Of a DNA stretch of 37,787 nucleotides, positions 17,184 to 26,337 are shown piece after piece. Each line of letters begins with the position of its first letter. Position 1 is the first letter of the stretch. The notes under the pieces were generated by a model that made no database searches, was not told the origin of the DNA, and was given only the letters and a program-made list of their open reading frames with translations. The position numbers were made by a program, and so were the translations under genes. Origin of the DNA: Bryobacterales bacterium (lineage in GTDB: Bacteria; Acidobacteriota; Terriglobia; Bryobacterales; Bryobacteraceae); assembly GCA_003136675.1 (NCBI GenBank), contig PLFE01000167.1, positions 1 through 37,787 on the forward strand, in the 5' to 3' direction.

Positions 17184-18251
17184 CTAGTCCCGCGCCATCT
17201 TGGTCACATGCACGTTGTACCCGGTGCCGGGCAGCAGAGCGGTAAGGATGAAAGCCTCAAAATCGCGGCCGGTGAAGTGCGTGGTCCGGTAGAGTCCCGG
17301 ATCGCTTTCCGACGTTTCCCGAGAGGCGCTGAAGTTGTTGAGGAACGCGCGGGCGTCCTGTTTCGGCGCGACGGACCCACCCCCGGAATTCGACATGGCT
17401 TCGGCCGCATAGGAGCGGACGAGCTTCGGCCAGTACTTGTTGAAGAGCGCGGGGCTCGCGAACACGTCCGCCCAAACCACGCGGCCATTTACGGCCACCA
17501 CGACGCCCAGCGCTTTGCGGTCGCGCAGGTGTGCGCCGAGAGACTGGAAGCGTTGCTCAATCGGCATCACCGTGGCTTCCATTTCACGCTTTATGGGGGC
17601 TACTTCCACCGTTTGCGCGTAGGACGAAGTCGCGTCGATCGCCGGCCGGGCAGCGGGCAACACGCTTCTCATCGCTTTACGCGCCTGGGCCACCTCGTCC
17701 CAGACGCCTTGCTGGTTTTGATTGATCATCGCCTGCTGTCGAACGCTGGGCTGCACCATGGCGGACGGAAACGCGTTGAAGTTCGAGCTGACCTGATTCC
17801 AGCGGTGCGGCTCGACGCAAAACACCCCGAGCTCGATTTCGCTTTCCGGTCCCACCATACGGTCTTTCCCCACCACCCGATCCTGTTTCCCGCCTGAGAC
17901 GATCTCGCCCGCCAGTAGGATCAGCGGACGCTTCGAGTGATTCACCAGGGCCAGTTGGTTCACCTGAGCGCCACTCCCGGAAGGCAGCGTTTCCTGCCAC
18001 ACGCCAGGACGATGGCGGCGCAATCCCGTCGCCCCGCCTTCCTCCGTCACGATCACTTCGCCGGAACGCAGACCTTCATCGAGCGTGAGTAAGTTGTCCG
18101 CCCCCGGAATCGATTGACCGGTCACCGGGTATACGGTCAGACCTCCGGCGGTAATCGGTTGCAGAACTTCATACTTACCAGTGACGGGCGATTCCGTTCC
18201 GGCGCTGGCGAGACCGGCCAGAACCGCCACGAGAGCAATATTTCTTCGCAT
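17184..18251 (-). CDS. Exported ARPP-1 (DUF6569) family protein
   Basis: 355 residues from ATG 18251. I chose this start because AGGAGG lies ten bases upstream and a signal peptide follows (MRRNIALVAVLAGLASAG); the open frame reaches 18323 but those residues are unlike a signal peptide. The central stretch RPLILLAGEIVSGGKQDRVV followed by PESEIELGVFCVEPHRW is the hallmark of the ARPP-1/DUF6569 domain, found in proteins associated with ARG/rhodanese/phosphatase modules. The rest is alpha/beta without a catalytic motif I can name. It is probably periplasmic. It lies between the NHL protein and the radical SAM gene on the same strand, 55 bases after the latter, so co-transcription is plausible. 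Confidence 0.82.
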   Translation of the reverse strand: MRRNIALVAVLAGLASAGTESPVTGKYEVLQPITAGGLTVYPVTGQSIPGADNLLTLDEGLRSGEVIVTEEGGATGLRRHRPGVWQETLPSGSGAQVNQLALVNHSKRPLILLAGEIVSGGKQDRVVGKDRMVGPESEIELGVFCVEPHRWNQVSSNFNAFPSAMVQPSVRQQAMINQNQQGVWDEVAQARKAMRSVLPAARPAIDATSSYAQTVEVAPIKREMEATVMPIEQRFQSLGAHLRDRKALGVVVAVNGRVVWADVFASPALFNKYWPKLVRSYAAEAMSNSGGGSVAPKQDARAFLNNFSASRETSESDPGLYRTTHFTGRDFEAFILTALLPGTGYNVHVTKMARD

Positions 18252-18306
18252 TCCTCGAATGCCTCCTGACCACAGAACGGCGCGAACGCGATTTCTTGCA
18301 AAGTTT

Positions 18307-19821
18307 TTACACGCCCGGGGCAATCACGTGAATGCCGGCCGCCCTGTCGCGCGCGAGCAACTGCTTCCGGAACCGCTTGTGCCGCAGTCGCGTCAGTTCC
18401 ACCAGCGGCCGCCATACGGCATGCACCAACTCATGCCTGATCAGGTACCGCCAGAACCGGTTGGAGCGCTTGTAGAGGTACGACATCGCCAAGTAGGGCG
18501 CCACGGCCTGCCAATCCTCTGGACGGCGACGCCAGATGGAAGCATCGGAGAAAAGACGCTGGTAGATCCACGCGTAACCTTGCTCAAGCTCTTCCGGCGA
18601 CATGTGCCTCGGCCGGAAGACGGCGTGCGCGGTGTCGTATGCCGCCCAATCGCGATGCAACAGGCGTCCCTCGAACTCCATTTGCCGGAACAAAGGCGTT
18701 GCCGGATACGGGGTCAGGATGTGAAACGTCGCGCACTCCAGCCGGTTTTCCTCAATCCATTCCGCGGTGCGCGCGAACACATCTTTGCGGTCGTGATCGA
18801 ATCCCAGGACAAACGAGCCATTCACCTGAATGCCGTTCTCATGCAGCATGCGGACGCGCCGTGCATAATCCGCCGTCTTGGGGGTCTTCTTCCGGGCTTC
18901 CAGCAGGTTCTCGTCGGTGAGTGATTCAAAGCCCACGAATACTCCGGTGCAGCCGGCCAGCGCCATGGCGCGCACCAGCGAGGGATCGTCGGTGACATCG
19001 ATCGAGACGGCCGCGCTCCAGATGCGATTGAGCGGCTGCAGCGCGCGGCACAATTCGCGCAGATAGCCGCGGTTTGACCCCATATTGTTGTCGATGAACA
19101 CGGCATAGGGTTGGTCTTCCGCTAGAAACTCCGCAACCACCTGTCGGGGATCGCGCGTGCGGTACGGCATCCGCAAACCATCGGTGGCCAGGTAACAAAA
19201 CCCGCACCGGTTATGACAACCGCGGGTGGCTATCAGACTAGCGGTGGTGAGAAAACTGCGGCGGGGAAGAATGGAACGTCGGGGAGCCGGATCGTCGCGG
19301 TAGTTACTTTCGTAAGTGGCGGTGTACTTCGGCTGCAGACAGCCGGCTTCCACATCCGCCAGAATCCTGGGCCAAAGCTGCACTCCATCGCCGATGGCCA
19401 GTGCATCGGCATGGGGCGCGCATTCTTCGGGACAAGAAAGGACATGCAATCCGCCCAGCACCACCTTACTTCCTCGACGCCGGTACCATTCAGCCAGCGC
19501 GAACGCCCGCATGGCGAAGGTGAGATGCACCGTGATGCCCACCACCTGCGGCGTGATGCCGTAGGGAGGGCGCCCGAGAAGCAGGTTCTCATCCCAATAG
19601 CTGACCTCCCAGTGATCGGGCGTGGCGCCGGCGAAACTCGTTAACGCGAGGGACGGTGTGAGCACGTGCTTTCCGAAGCTCGCGTTGGGGTCCTTGGCGT
19701 AAAAGGGATTGATGAGGAGGGCGTGCAGGAGATGGACCGGACCCGCGGGGAGCGCGGGATCGAGGACGGGAGGACGCGTCATGTCGGGCGGGCACCACCG
19801 CGGGATCGTTTGCGAGTTCAC
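18307..19821 (-). CDS. B12-binding domain radical SAM protein
   Basis: 504 residues from GTG 19821; ATG 19782 is an alternative start. The N-terminal part (about 60-165) has the cobalamin-binding Rossmann-like pattern (VVGITVHLTFAMRAFALAEW, KVVLGGLHVLSCPEE, DALAIGDG). The radical SAM motif CxxxCxxC is present as Cys202, Cys206 and Cys209 in TRGCHNRCGFCYLA, followed by barrel strands (YAVFIDNNMGSN, GVFVGFESLTDENL, NGSFVLGFDHDRKDVF). The C-terminal region (HMSPEELEQGYAWIYQRLF) resembles DUF4070-type tails. Such enzymes carry out radical methylation or related chemistry on lipids or other metabolites; the substrate cannot be assigned. The next gene downstream is the ARPP-1 protein. Confidence 0.92.
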   Translation of the reverse strand: MNSQTIPRWCPPDMTRPPVLDPALPAGPVHLLHALLINPFYAKDPNASFGKHVLTPSLALTSFAGATPDHWEVSYWDENLLLGRPPYGITPQVVGITVHLTFAMRAFALAEWYRRRGSKVVLGGLHVLSCPEECAPHADALAIGDGVQLWPRILADVEAGCLQPKYTATYESNYRDDPAPRRSILPRRSFLTTASLIATRGCHNRCGFCYLATDGLRMPYRTRDPRQVVAEFLAEDQPYAVFIDNNMGSNRGYLRELCRALQPLNRIWSAAVSIDVTDDPSLVRAMALAGCTGVFVGFESLTDENLLEARKKTPKTADYARRVRMLHENGIQVNGSFVLGFDHDRKDVFARTAEWIEENRLECATFHILTPYPATPLFRQMEFEGRLLHRDWAAYDTAHAVFRPRHMSPEELEQGYAWIYQRLFSDASIWRRRPEDWQAVAPYLAMSYLYKRSNRFWRYLIRHELVHAVWRPLVELTRLRHKRFRKQLLARDRAAGIHVIAPGV

Positions 19822-19826
19822 TCCGC

Positions 19827-19856
19827 TACTTTATAATACAAAGTACTTCACGTCAA
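19827..19856 (-). promoter_or_regulatory. Candidate promoter with a 6+6 palindrome upstream of the radical SAM gene
   Basis: The palindrome TACTTT-N7-AAAGTA (19827-19845) is perfect in both arms and lies 5 bases before the GTG start. On the minus strand TTGACG (19856-19851) can pair with TAAAGT (19833-19828) at 17 bases, or TATAAA (19835-19830) at 15 bases. The dyad would therefore overlap the -10 element, as expected of a repressor operator. Transcription would start at or very near the GTG, giving a leaderless message. The regulator is unknown. Confidence 0.4.
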
Positions 19857-19992
19857 GCTCCGTTCCCTTCCCCGAACATCGCAGTCCCGGAATCGAACAC
19901 TCGCCGGCCTGCTTCCGATTGATAACCTCTGACAAATCAGCCAATGCGGCTGGCGATACACTTGCCTTATCGTCGCGAAAAGGGGGCGAACA

Positions 19993-22473
19993 ATGACCGG
20001 AGAAATCGGAGCTTTTCTGCGCGAACTGAGACTCGCTGTCCGATCCCTGGGCCGCGTAAAAGGGCTCACGGCGACAGTGATTGTGACGCTGGCTCTCGGA
20101 ATCGGCGCGAATGCGGCCATGTTCAGTCTGGTTCGAGGGGTCCTATTGCGGCCTCTGGTGAATCGCGACGAGGGGCGGCTGATCTACATCCGCCAGAGCG
20201 CGCTAGGGATTGGGGACGGCAACTCCACCTTCTCGATGCCGGAGATCGCCGACTTGCAGGCACGCGTGAAAACACTGAACTCTTTCGGCGATTTCTCGAC
20301 CATCGGCTTCACCATGGTGGGGCTGGGAGAACCGCGCTCCGTGCAAGCGGGGGTGGTGAGCGGCTCTTATTTTAAGGTGATGGGCCTGCGCCCGGTGCTG
20401 GGGCGGCTTCTGGATGCGCGGGACGACGGCCCGACCGCGGCAGGCGCCGTCGTTTTGACCTACCGCTTCTGGGCGACGGCGCTGAACAGCGATCCCAAGG
20501 TGCTGGGGAAAGCCGTGCGGCTCGATTCCTTCATGGATGCGCGCCCGGCGACAGTGGTCGGCGTTCTGGAGCCGTGCGTCCCGTATCCCTCGGATACGGA
20601 AATCATCGGCAACATCGTCACCAGCTCGCATCATCTTTCAGCAACCATGGTGACCAGCCGGATCCACCGGATGACGGAGTTGTTCGCCAGGCTCGCGCCA
20701 GGCGCTACGTTGGAAATGGCCCGCGCGGATCTCAGTTCGGCATACGCCGTCATGAAACGAGAGCACCCGGAATCCTATCCAGCCAAATCCGATTTCCGGA
20801 TCAGCGCGGTAACGCTGCGCGACCAGCTCACCTCGGGAGCGCGGACGATTCTGCTGGTGCTGATGGCGACGTCGGTGCTGGTATTCATCATCGCGTGCGC
20901 CAACGTGGCGAACCTGATTTTGGCGCGCACGGTCCGCCGCGAAAACGAACTGAGCATTCGGGCCGCGCTGGGCGCAGGCACACGCGCCTTGCGGCGTACT
21001 TTGCTTGCTGAGAGCCTGCTGTTGTGCGTAGCAGGGGCCGCGCTCGGAATCCTGATCGCCGGGCCGATGGTGACCGGCCTCGCGCGTTACATGTCGCGGT
21101 TCTCAATACGGGCGCTTGATCTGACGGTGGATTCGAGCATGCTCTGGATCGGCGCAGGGCTGGCGGTTGTGGCGGCGGTGCTGCTGGCTTTCGTCCCGCG
21201 TCTGCCGTCTTCTGGAGGAACACAGGTATTCGGGCTCAGCAGCGGGAGTGTGCGCGTCACGGGCGGCGCGAACCGGAAATTGCGGGTCTTCGCGGTGGTT
21301 CAGATCGCCGCTTCTTTCGTACTTGTAGCCTCTGCCGCCGCGACGGTGAACACGCTTCTTTCGCTGGAGGCCGCTCAGACGGGTTTCGACACACGCCGCG
21401 TGCTGGCCATGGACGTACCGGTGCTCCATAGCGGACGAACTCCCAGCCAGGTGGTCGATTACTACCGGCGCGTGACGCATCGAATCCTTGAACTGCCCGG
21501 CGTCCAAAGTGTCGCCGTCGGCTCCATGGTCCCCTGGCGTGATGACGGGAACTTTGCGCTCGAATTTTCAACCGACGGTCACGTGCCTGGCCCCAGCGAG
21601 GAGCATCCCCGCGCGGCCGTCAGGATCATTTCGCCGGGGTTCTTCGCGACGCTGGGACTTCCGGTACTCGAAGGCCGCGATTTCAACGATGCGGACCGCG
21701 AGGGTGGCGACCCGGTCGCCATAGTCAGCGAGAGCGTGGCGCGGCGGATGTTCCCAAACCGGGATGCCCTGAACCACTCCGTGATATGGACCGACCCGAT
21801 TCTGCAAGCGGTTCCCTTTATGAAACCCACGCCTCTGCGAATTATCGGCATCGTACGGGACCTGGACGACGCGAGTGTGGTGCCGCGTCCGACCATGACC
21901 GTGTACCGCCCGTTCGATCAGGAGCCCGTGTTGGGAGGGGGGCGCTTGTTCGTGCATACGCGGTCCGATCCGTACGCACTGGTGACGCCGGTCACCCGGA
22001 TCGTCCGCGGAATGTCCTCGGACCAGCCCGTGGAACATGCGGCCACCCTCAATGACATTCGCGCGGAAGTGCTTTCGCCCGATCGGCTGAACGCGGCCGT
22101 GTTCAGCGTTTTTGCGGGAGTCGCTCTGCTGATCGCAGTGGTGGGTGTCGTCGGTGTGCTCACCTTTTCCGTGAGCGGGCGCACGCGGGAATTTGGCATC
22201 CGGCTGGCGGTTGGATCGCATCCCCGCCATCTGCTGATGCGCGTAATCGCGGAAGGCGCGACAATGGCCTGCGTTGGTCTTGCCGTGGGGCTTGCGGCCG
22301 GGTTTGCGCTGGCTCAAGCGGCAGGCAGTTTTCTGCCCGATCTGAAATCGCCGGGAATGCTCCCGGTTGCCGGCTCGGCGTTGATCCTGTTGATGGCGGC
22401 TCTCATCGGCTCGGTGGTCCCGGCCGCGCGAGCGGCTCGCGTGGACGTGCTTACGGCGCTGCGAACCGAGTGA
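19993..22473 (+). CDS. ADOP-type ABC transporter permease (MacB/FtsX family, no adjacent ATPase)
   Basis: 826 residues, the usual size of acidobacterial duplicated orphan permeases. The N-terminus is typical (FLRELRLAVRSLGRVKGLTA then TVIVTLALGIGANAAMFSLV). It has two MacB-like periplasmic core regions (about 50-245 and 460-655), each followed by an FtsX-type transmembrane block. The first block is at about 275-400 (VLVFIIACANVANLILARTV, LRRTLLAESLLLCVAGAALG), the second at about 700-820 (VALLIAVVGVVGVLTFSVSG, REFGIRLAVGSHPRHLLMRV). A GGGGGCG element lies about five bases before the ATG. No ATPase or PadR-type regulator is next to it here. It is probably a mechanotransmission-type complex part or exporter in the inner membrane. 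The nitronate monooxygenase gene follows after one base. Confidence 0.93.
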   Translation: MTGEIGAFLRELRLAVRSLGRVKGLTATVIVTLALGIGANAAMFSLVRGVLLRPLVNRDEGRLIYIRQSALGIGDGNSTFSMPEIADLQARVKTLNSFGDFSTIGFTMVGLGEPRSVQAGVVSGSYFKVMGLRPVLGRLLDARDDGPTAAGAVVLTYRFWATALNSDPKVLGKAVRLDSFMDARPATVVGVLEPCVPYPSDTEIIGNIVTSSHHLSATMVTSRIHRMTELFARLAPGATLEMARADLSSAYAVMKREHPESYPAKSDFRISAVTLRDQLTSGARTILLVLMATSVLVFIIACANVANLILARTVRRENELSIRAALGAGTRALRRTLLAESLLLCVAGAALGILIAGPMVTGLARYMSRFSIRALDLTVDSSMLWIGAGLAVVAAVLLAFVPRLPSSGGTQVFGLSSGSVRVTGGANRKLRVFAVVQIAASFVLVASAAATVNTLLSLEAAQTGFDTRRVLAMDVPVLHSGRTPSQVVDYYRRVTHRILELPGVQSVAVGSMVPWRDDGNFALEFSTDGHVPGPSEEHPRAAVRIISPGFFATLGLPVLEGRDFNDADREGGDPVAIVSESVARRMFPNRDALNHSVIWTDPILQAVPFMKPTPLRIIGIVRDLDDASVVPRPTMTVYRPFDQEPVLGGGRLFVHTRSDPYALVTPVTRIVRGMSSDQPVEHAATLNDIRAEVLSPDRLNAAVFSVFAGVALLIAVVGVVGVLTFSVSGRTREFGIRLAVGSHPRHLLMRVIAEGATMACVGLAVGLAAGFALAQAAGSFLPDLKSPGMLPVAGSALILLMAALIGSVVPAARAARVDVLTALRTE

Positions 22474-22474
22474 G

Positions 22475-23470
22475 ATGATCATTTCGGAACGTCTGCGCCT
22501 GCCGGTGATCGGTGCTCCTCTCTTCGTGATCTCGAATCCGGATTTAGTAATCGCCCAATGTAAAGCGGGCATTGTAGGTTCGTTCCCCGCCCTGAACGCG
22601 AGGCCGGCGGCGCTGCTCGATGAGTGGCTGCACCGGATTCAAGAGGAGTTATCGGCGTGGGACCGTGAGCACTCGGATACGCCTTCCGCGCCCTTCGCGG
22701 TGAACCAGATTGTGCACCGCAGCAATCAGCGTCTGGAAGAAGACCTCACTCTCTGCGTCAAGCGCCGGGTTCCCATCGTGATCACTTCGCTGGGCGCGCG
22801 TGAAGATCTGAACCATGCCGTGCACAGTTATGGCGGAATCACGCTTCACGATGTCATCAACGACCGCTTTGCGAGGAAGGCAATTGAGAAAGGCGCAGAT
22901 GGATTGATCCCCGTCGCGGCCGGAGGCGGAGGGCACGCGGGCACTCTTTCCCCATTTGCTTTGATGCAGGAAATCCGAGCCTGGTTTAGCGGCCCGGTCG
23001 CACTGGCGGGCTCCATTGCGGGCGGAGCTTCCATTCTGGCGGCTCTCGCCATGGGGGCCGACTTCGCCTACATTGGTTCGGCTTTTATTGCTACTCAGGA
23101 GGCCAACGCGGAAGCGGCGTACAAACAGATGATCTTGGAATCGGCCGCCGGAGATATCGTTTATACGAACCTGTTCACCGGGGTGCACGGCAACTATCTC
23201 AAGCCATCTGTGGCCCGCGCGGGCCTCGATCCCGATCACTTACCGGAAGGCGACCTGGCAACCATGAACTTCGGCGCCGGCGGAGAATCGACCATGAAAG
23301 CATGGCGCGACATCTGGGGCTGCGGGCAAGGCATCGGAGCGATTCACGAAGTGCAAACAACGGCGGATCTGGTCCGGCGGCTCACTCAGGAGTATGAGAC
23401 TGCAAAAGCCTCACTTACAGCGAAGACGCGTTTGTATGAACTAACTCCTGAATCACTTCTTCCGAAATAG
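22475..23470 (+). CDS. Nitronate monooxygenase (2-nitropropane dioxygenase family)
   Basis: 331 residues from ATG 22475, one base after the ADOP permease stop, so probably co-transcribed. It has the FMN-binding TIM barrel of NMO enzymes: the N-terminus RLRLPVIGAPLFVISNP, substrate/FMN strand VNQIVHRSN, the conserved GGGGHAGT with His154 (the proposed catalytic base region), GPVALAGSIAGGASILAALA and GADFAYIGSAFIATQEA. It would oxidise alkyl nitronates, such as propionate 3-nitronate, with O2 in the cytoplasm. Related flavoproteins in this family have other substrates. The last 56 bases overlap the TPR gene on the opposite strand. Confidence 0.92.
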   Translation: MIISERLRLPVIGAPLFVISNPDLVIAQCKAGIVGSFPALNARPAALLDEWLHRIQEELSAWDREHSDTPSAPFAVNQIVHRSNQRLEEDLTLCVKRRVPIVITSLGAREDLNHAVHSYGGITLHDVINDRFARKAIEKGADGLIPVAAGGGGHAGTLSPFALMQEIRAWFSGPVALAGSIAGGASILAALAMGADFAYIGSAFIATQEANAEAAYKQMILESAAGDIVYTNLFTGVHGNYLKPSVARAGLDPDHLPEGDLATMNFGAGGESTMKAWRDIWGCGQGIGAIHEVQTTADLVRRLTQEYETAKASLTAKTRLYELTPESLLPK

Positions 23471-24650
23471 GCGAGGATGGCGCGGCCTCCAGCGCTTGTT
23501 GAAAATACTTCCGCGCCCCAGTGTCATCGCCGGCCTTCCGGGAGATTCTGCCGGCCTCCACGAGCCAGGTTGGATTCTTCGCTCCGAGCTTCAGCGCGAG
23601 CGCCATCTGCTGCCCTGCCTCTTTCCACTCGCCCAGAGCCGCGAATGCTCCGGCGGAGGCGACCAGCGTATCCAGATCATGCTGGTGGGTCAGCCTATCC
23701 TGCGCCATCCTTACCGCCTCTTGGGGATTCTTCCCCGCACCGGAATAATAGGCGATCAAGTCCAGATTCGCGTTATCGGGCTGATTCACCAATCGCAAAG
23801 CCTGCTTCTCAAACTCCGCGAACTCGCGTTGGGCTTCTTCTGACTTACCGGCGCTCGCGAGCGCTAAACCCAAATCATAGAGTCCCGCGACGCTCGGAGC
23901 CACGCGCTGCCGTTGTTGATAGACTTCCACGGCGTCGCTGTAGCGCTTCCGGGCCACCAGGTTCAACGCGTTTTCCGTCAGTGCCCAGGGATAATCCGGG
24001 ACCAGTGTCAAAGACTGCTTCACGGCATCTTCAGCGGGCTCGGTGTGGCCCATCATCCGGTTCAGTTTCGCGATGCGCGTAAGAAGCCACGCGCGCTCCT
24101 CCACATCGGTGGCCGAAGTCATGCGCAAAGCCGAAGTCAACCAGTCGAGCGCCGGCTCATTCAACCCGTAGGCCTCGCGGAGGGTCGCGCCGCGCTGCAA
24201 CGCCTGCGGACTGGCCTGGCGCATATTGATCATCCATTGGACCGCCCTGCCCGCCGCTTCGTAGTCGCCGAGCGCAGTCTGCGCGTCCGCAATATATCCC
24301 CACGTGGGAACATCGTCCATCACCTGATTGTGCAGAGCCGTTGCTTCCTCAAGCGCATCCGCCCATCGCTTCTCACAGAGCCGCACAGCCACGCGGGCGC
24401 GGCGTCCGTCGAAGCCGGATGGGGAAATCTTCAGCGATTCGGCCACGGGCGCTTCGGCTTCCACGCAGCGCGCCTGGTTGGCTGTCTCCCTCGCTTGGCG
24501 GACCAGAGCCAGAGCGAGTTCGTTGTAGGCATTTGCGTCTTTGCCGTTCTTCTGAATCGCCTGTCGCGATGCATCGATCCGCTGTTCAATCAACGTCGGC
24601 GCAGCGATCAGCGACAGAGACGAAATCAATATAACCCAAATAACTTTCAT
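23415..24650 (-). CDS. Exported tetratricopeptide-repeat protein
   Basis: 411 residues, with an excellent ribosome-binding site GAGGTGA seven bases before ATG 24650. The signal peptide is MKVIWVILISSLSLIAAP. The mature protein is all-helical with TPR-like pairs, for example NAYNELALALVRQARETA, VPTWGYIADAQTALGDYEAA, AWLLTRIAKLNRMMGHTEPA, PWALTENALNLVARKRYSDA and AGLYDLGLALASAGKSEEAQ. Roughly eight repeats span residues 30-400. TPR proteins usually scaffold protein complexes; here the setting is periplasmic. It follows the DUF4331 gene after a strong terminator, so it may have its own promoter. Its 3' end runs 56 bases into the end of the nitronate monooxygenase gene. Confidence 0.85.
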   Translation of the reverse strand: MKVIWVILISSLSLIAAPTLIEQRIDASRQAIQKNGKDANAYNELALALVRQARETANQARCVEAEAPVAESLKISPSGFDGRRARVAVRLCEKRWADALEEATALHNQVMDDVPTWGYIADAQTALGDYEAAGRAVQWMINMRQASPQALQRGATLREAYGLNEPALDWLTSALRMTSATDVEERAWLLTRIAKLNRMMGHTEPAEDAVKQSLTLVPDYPWALTENALNLVARKRYSDAVEVYQQRQRVAPSVAGLYDLGLALASAGKSEEAQREFAEFEKQALRLVNQPDNANLDLIAYYSGAGKNPQEAVRMAQDRLTHQHDLDTLVASAGAFAALGEWKEAGQQMALALKLGAKNPTWLVEAGRISRKAGDDTGARKYFQQALEAAPSSPISEEVIQELVHTNASSL

Positions 24651-24672
24651 TCGTTATTCACCTCGGCACACC

Positions 24673-24706
24673 AAAAAAGGGAGCCGCCGGGTTTAACGGC
24701 GGCTCC
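24673..24706 (-). terminator. Rho-independent terminator after the DUF4331 gene
   Basis: Read on the minus strand, GGAGCCGCCG (24706-24697) pairs perfectly over ten bases with CGGCGGCTCC (24689-24680) around a 7-base loop. One base later comes a run of six T (24678-24673). It lies 14 bases after the DUF4331 stop and ends before the start signals of the downstream TPR gene. This is a textbook intrinsic terminator and fixes the 3' end of the NicO-TPR-DUF4331 unit. Confidence 0.9.
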
Positions 24707-24720
24707 ACGAACAAACCCAA

Positions 24721-26337
24721 TTACTGCGGGCAGTTCGGCGAACAGAACGTCGGATTCGTCACCGAAGCCGGGGCCGGAACCTGATGGTTCGTGGTAGTTC
24801 CGCCATGCGCGAAGGCGACATAAGGGAACGTCTCCTGAGTGGGTACGTCGTTGACGTTGACCCCATCGCCGAGAGCCGCGACCGAAGAGGCATCGAATGG
24901 CGCTCCGCCTGCGGTGCAAGTGGAGCACAAAGCTCCGGCCACGGCGCGAAGAGCAATATCGACAACGTCGTCGGTGACGCGCCGTCCGTTGGGCCAACCG
25001 GCCGGATCGCCACCCAGCAGGCCGAGACGGCTCCGCTGTGCGGCCGGCGTCGGGGGCACGGAAGTGTTGAGGCGGAGTAAGTCGGCAACTGGGCCGCCCG
25101 TATTTCCCGCAATCGCGAAAGGTCCGGTATAGTTGACGAGGGGCAGCAGGTCGGTCCGCGGCGGATCGGGGACCGTGACCAGGAACACCGCGTTCAACAC
25201 GTTCGCCAGCAGCGGATTCAGATCATAGTTTGCAAAAGTGGAATCGCCGCTCGGGTCGCTCATGCTCCACGTATCTTTATCACCGGTGCCGATGATCAGT
25301 TCATTGATCAACGGGTTACCCATGCGCTGCACCTGTGTGTAACCTACAGGCGAGTTCGGGGGCTGCGTGGAAGTGGTTGGAATCACCGTCGCCTGCGGTC
25401 GCGAAGTGGTGGCCCAGGTTCCAATGATCGGTTGCCCGGCCACGGTCACCATCGAGATAGGTACTTCGATCGCGATGGTGTTCACGTTATAACCCGCGAC
25501 GTTGTCTACCGCGTAGTTCATCAGGCTGGCGTCCTGCGAAGCCGAAAGCACCGGCAGCGGGATTCCCAGCGAGTTCGTCAGATCTGTCTGGTAGGCATTT
25601 GCCGGAAGGTTGAGCGAGTCAAACGTCGATCCCAGGTTAATAAAGAAAGGATCGTCCACAGTGCCTGCGAATACCTTGGTTCTATGGTCCGCTGCGAACG
25701 GATCGTTATAGGTGCCGAAGTAATAAATACCGCTGGTCGCCAGCTTGTCGTAGTTGGGCATGGTGCGTGGCCCCACGTTCGACGGTACGGCGATCAAGGT
25801 CTTGCCGTTGGTCATATCCGTCCGGACGGCGGAACTGCCGGAGCCCGTGACCATGGTGATGGTATAGGTCTGCATCAAACTGAATCCGGCTGCTCCCGCG
25901 CCGCTCAGCGAGGTAATTGCCGGCGGGATCACTGCCTGGCCAGCCGTGCCGCCCGGTGCGTTCGCCGGGGCGGTTAATCCTGCCCCCGCTCCCACAAACC
26001 CGGTGAACACCGCCGGCGCGTTAATCACCGTGGTGAACTGGAACTCAAAACTGACGGCTGCCGTTCCCGTGCCCGTATTGTCTATGTGAATCGCGTAAAC
26101 CACGTTCGGATCGAACGGGAAGTAGTTCGGCCCGTTGGATGGTTCAAGAAATGGGTCCACGTTCATAATGAACGTCACCTTGGTCGGATCGTCATAAGCG
26201 ACAAACGCAAAGAAATCTGTAATGTCTGCCGCATGATCGATCGCCGTGATAGGCGCTTCTCTATGACTGGCGCCGAACATCGCGGGAGCTACGAGAATAG
26301 CTGCCGCGAGTGCGATGCCTGTTCGAAACTCTTTCAT
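24721..26337 (-). CDS. Exported DUF4331 family protein
   Basis: 538 residues from ATG 26337, with AAAGGA eight bases upstream; the open frame continues to 26448 inside the preceding TPR gene. A signal peptide (FRTGIALAAAILVAPAMFGA) leads directly into SHREAP, the N-terminal hallmark of DUF4331. The family blocks DHAADITDFFAFV, KVTFIMNVDPFLEPSNGPNY, DPNVVYAIHIDN, VFAGTVDDPFFINLGSTFD, IAIEVPISMV and QRMGNPLINELIIG are all present. It is a predicted beta-rich extracytoplasmic protein of unknown biochemical role. The ATG overlaps the stop of the TPR gene (ATGA), so the two are translationally coupled. The gene ends just before a strong terminator. Confidence 0.93.
   Translation of the reverse strand: MKEFRTGIALAAAILVAPAMFGASHREAPITAIDHAADITDFFAFVAYDDPTKVTFIMNVDPFLEPSNGPNYFPFDPNVVYAIHIDNTGTGTAAVSFEFQFTTVINAPAVFTGFVGAGAGLTAPANAPGGTAGQAVIPPAITSLSGAGAAGFSLMQTYTITMVTGSGSSAVRTDMTNGKTLIAVPSNVGPRTMPNYDKLATSGIYYFGTYNDPFAADHRTKVFAGTVDDPFFINLGSTFDSLNLPANAYQTDLTNSLGIPLPVLSASQDASLMNYAVDNVAGYNVNTIAIEVPISMVTVAGQPIIGTWATTSRPQATVIPTTSTQPPNSPVGYTQVQRMGNPLINELIIGTGDKDTWSMSDPSGDSTFANYDLNPLLANVLNAVFLVTVPDPPRTDLLPLVNYTGPFAIAGNTGGPVADLLRLNTSVPPTPAAQRSRLGLLGGDPAGWPNGRRVTDDVVDIALRAVAGALCSTCTAGGAPFDASSVAALGDGVNVNDVPTQETFPYVAFAHGGTTTNHQVPAPASVTNPTFCSPNCPQ

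Noticed and set aside
21568-22572. 334-codon minus-strand open frame opposite the ADOP permease
   Set aside because: Arg/His-rich composition without a domain, antisense to a well-matched permease; typical high-GC shadow.
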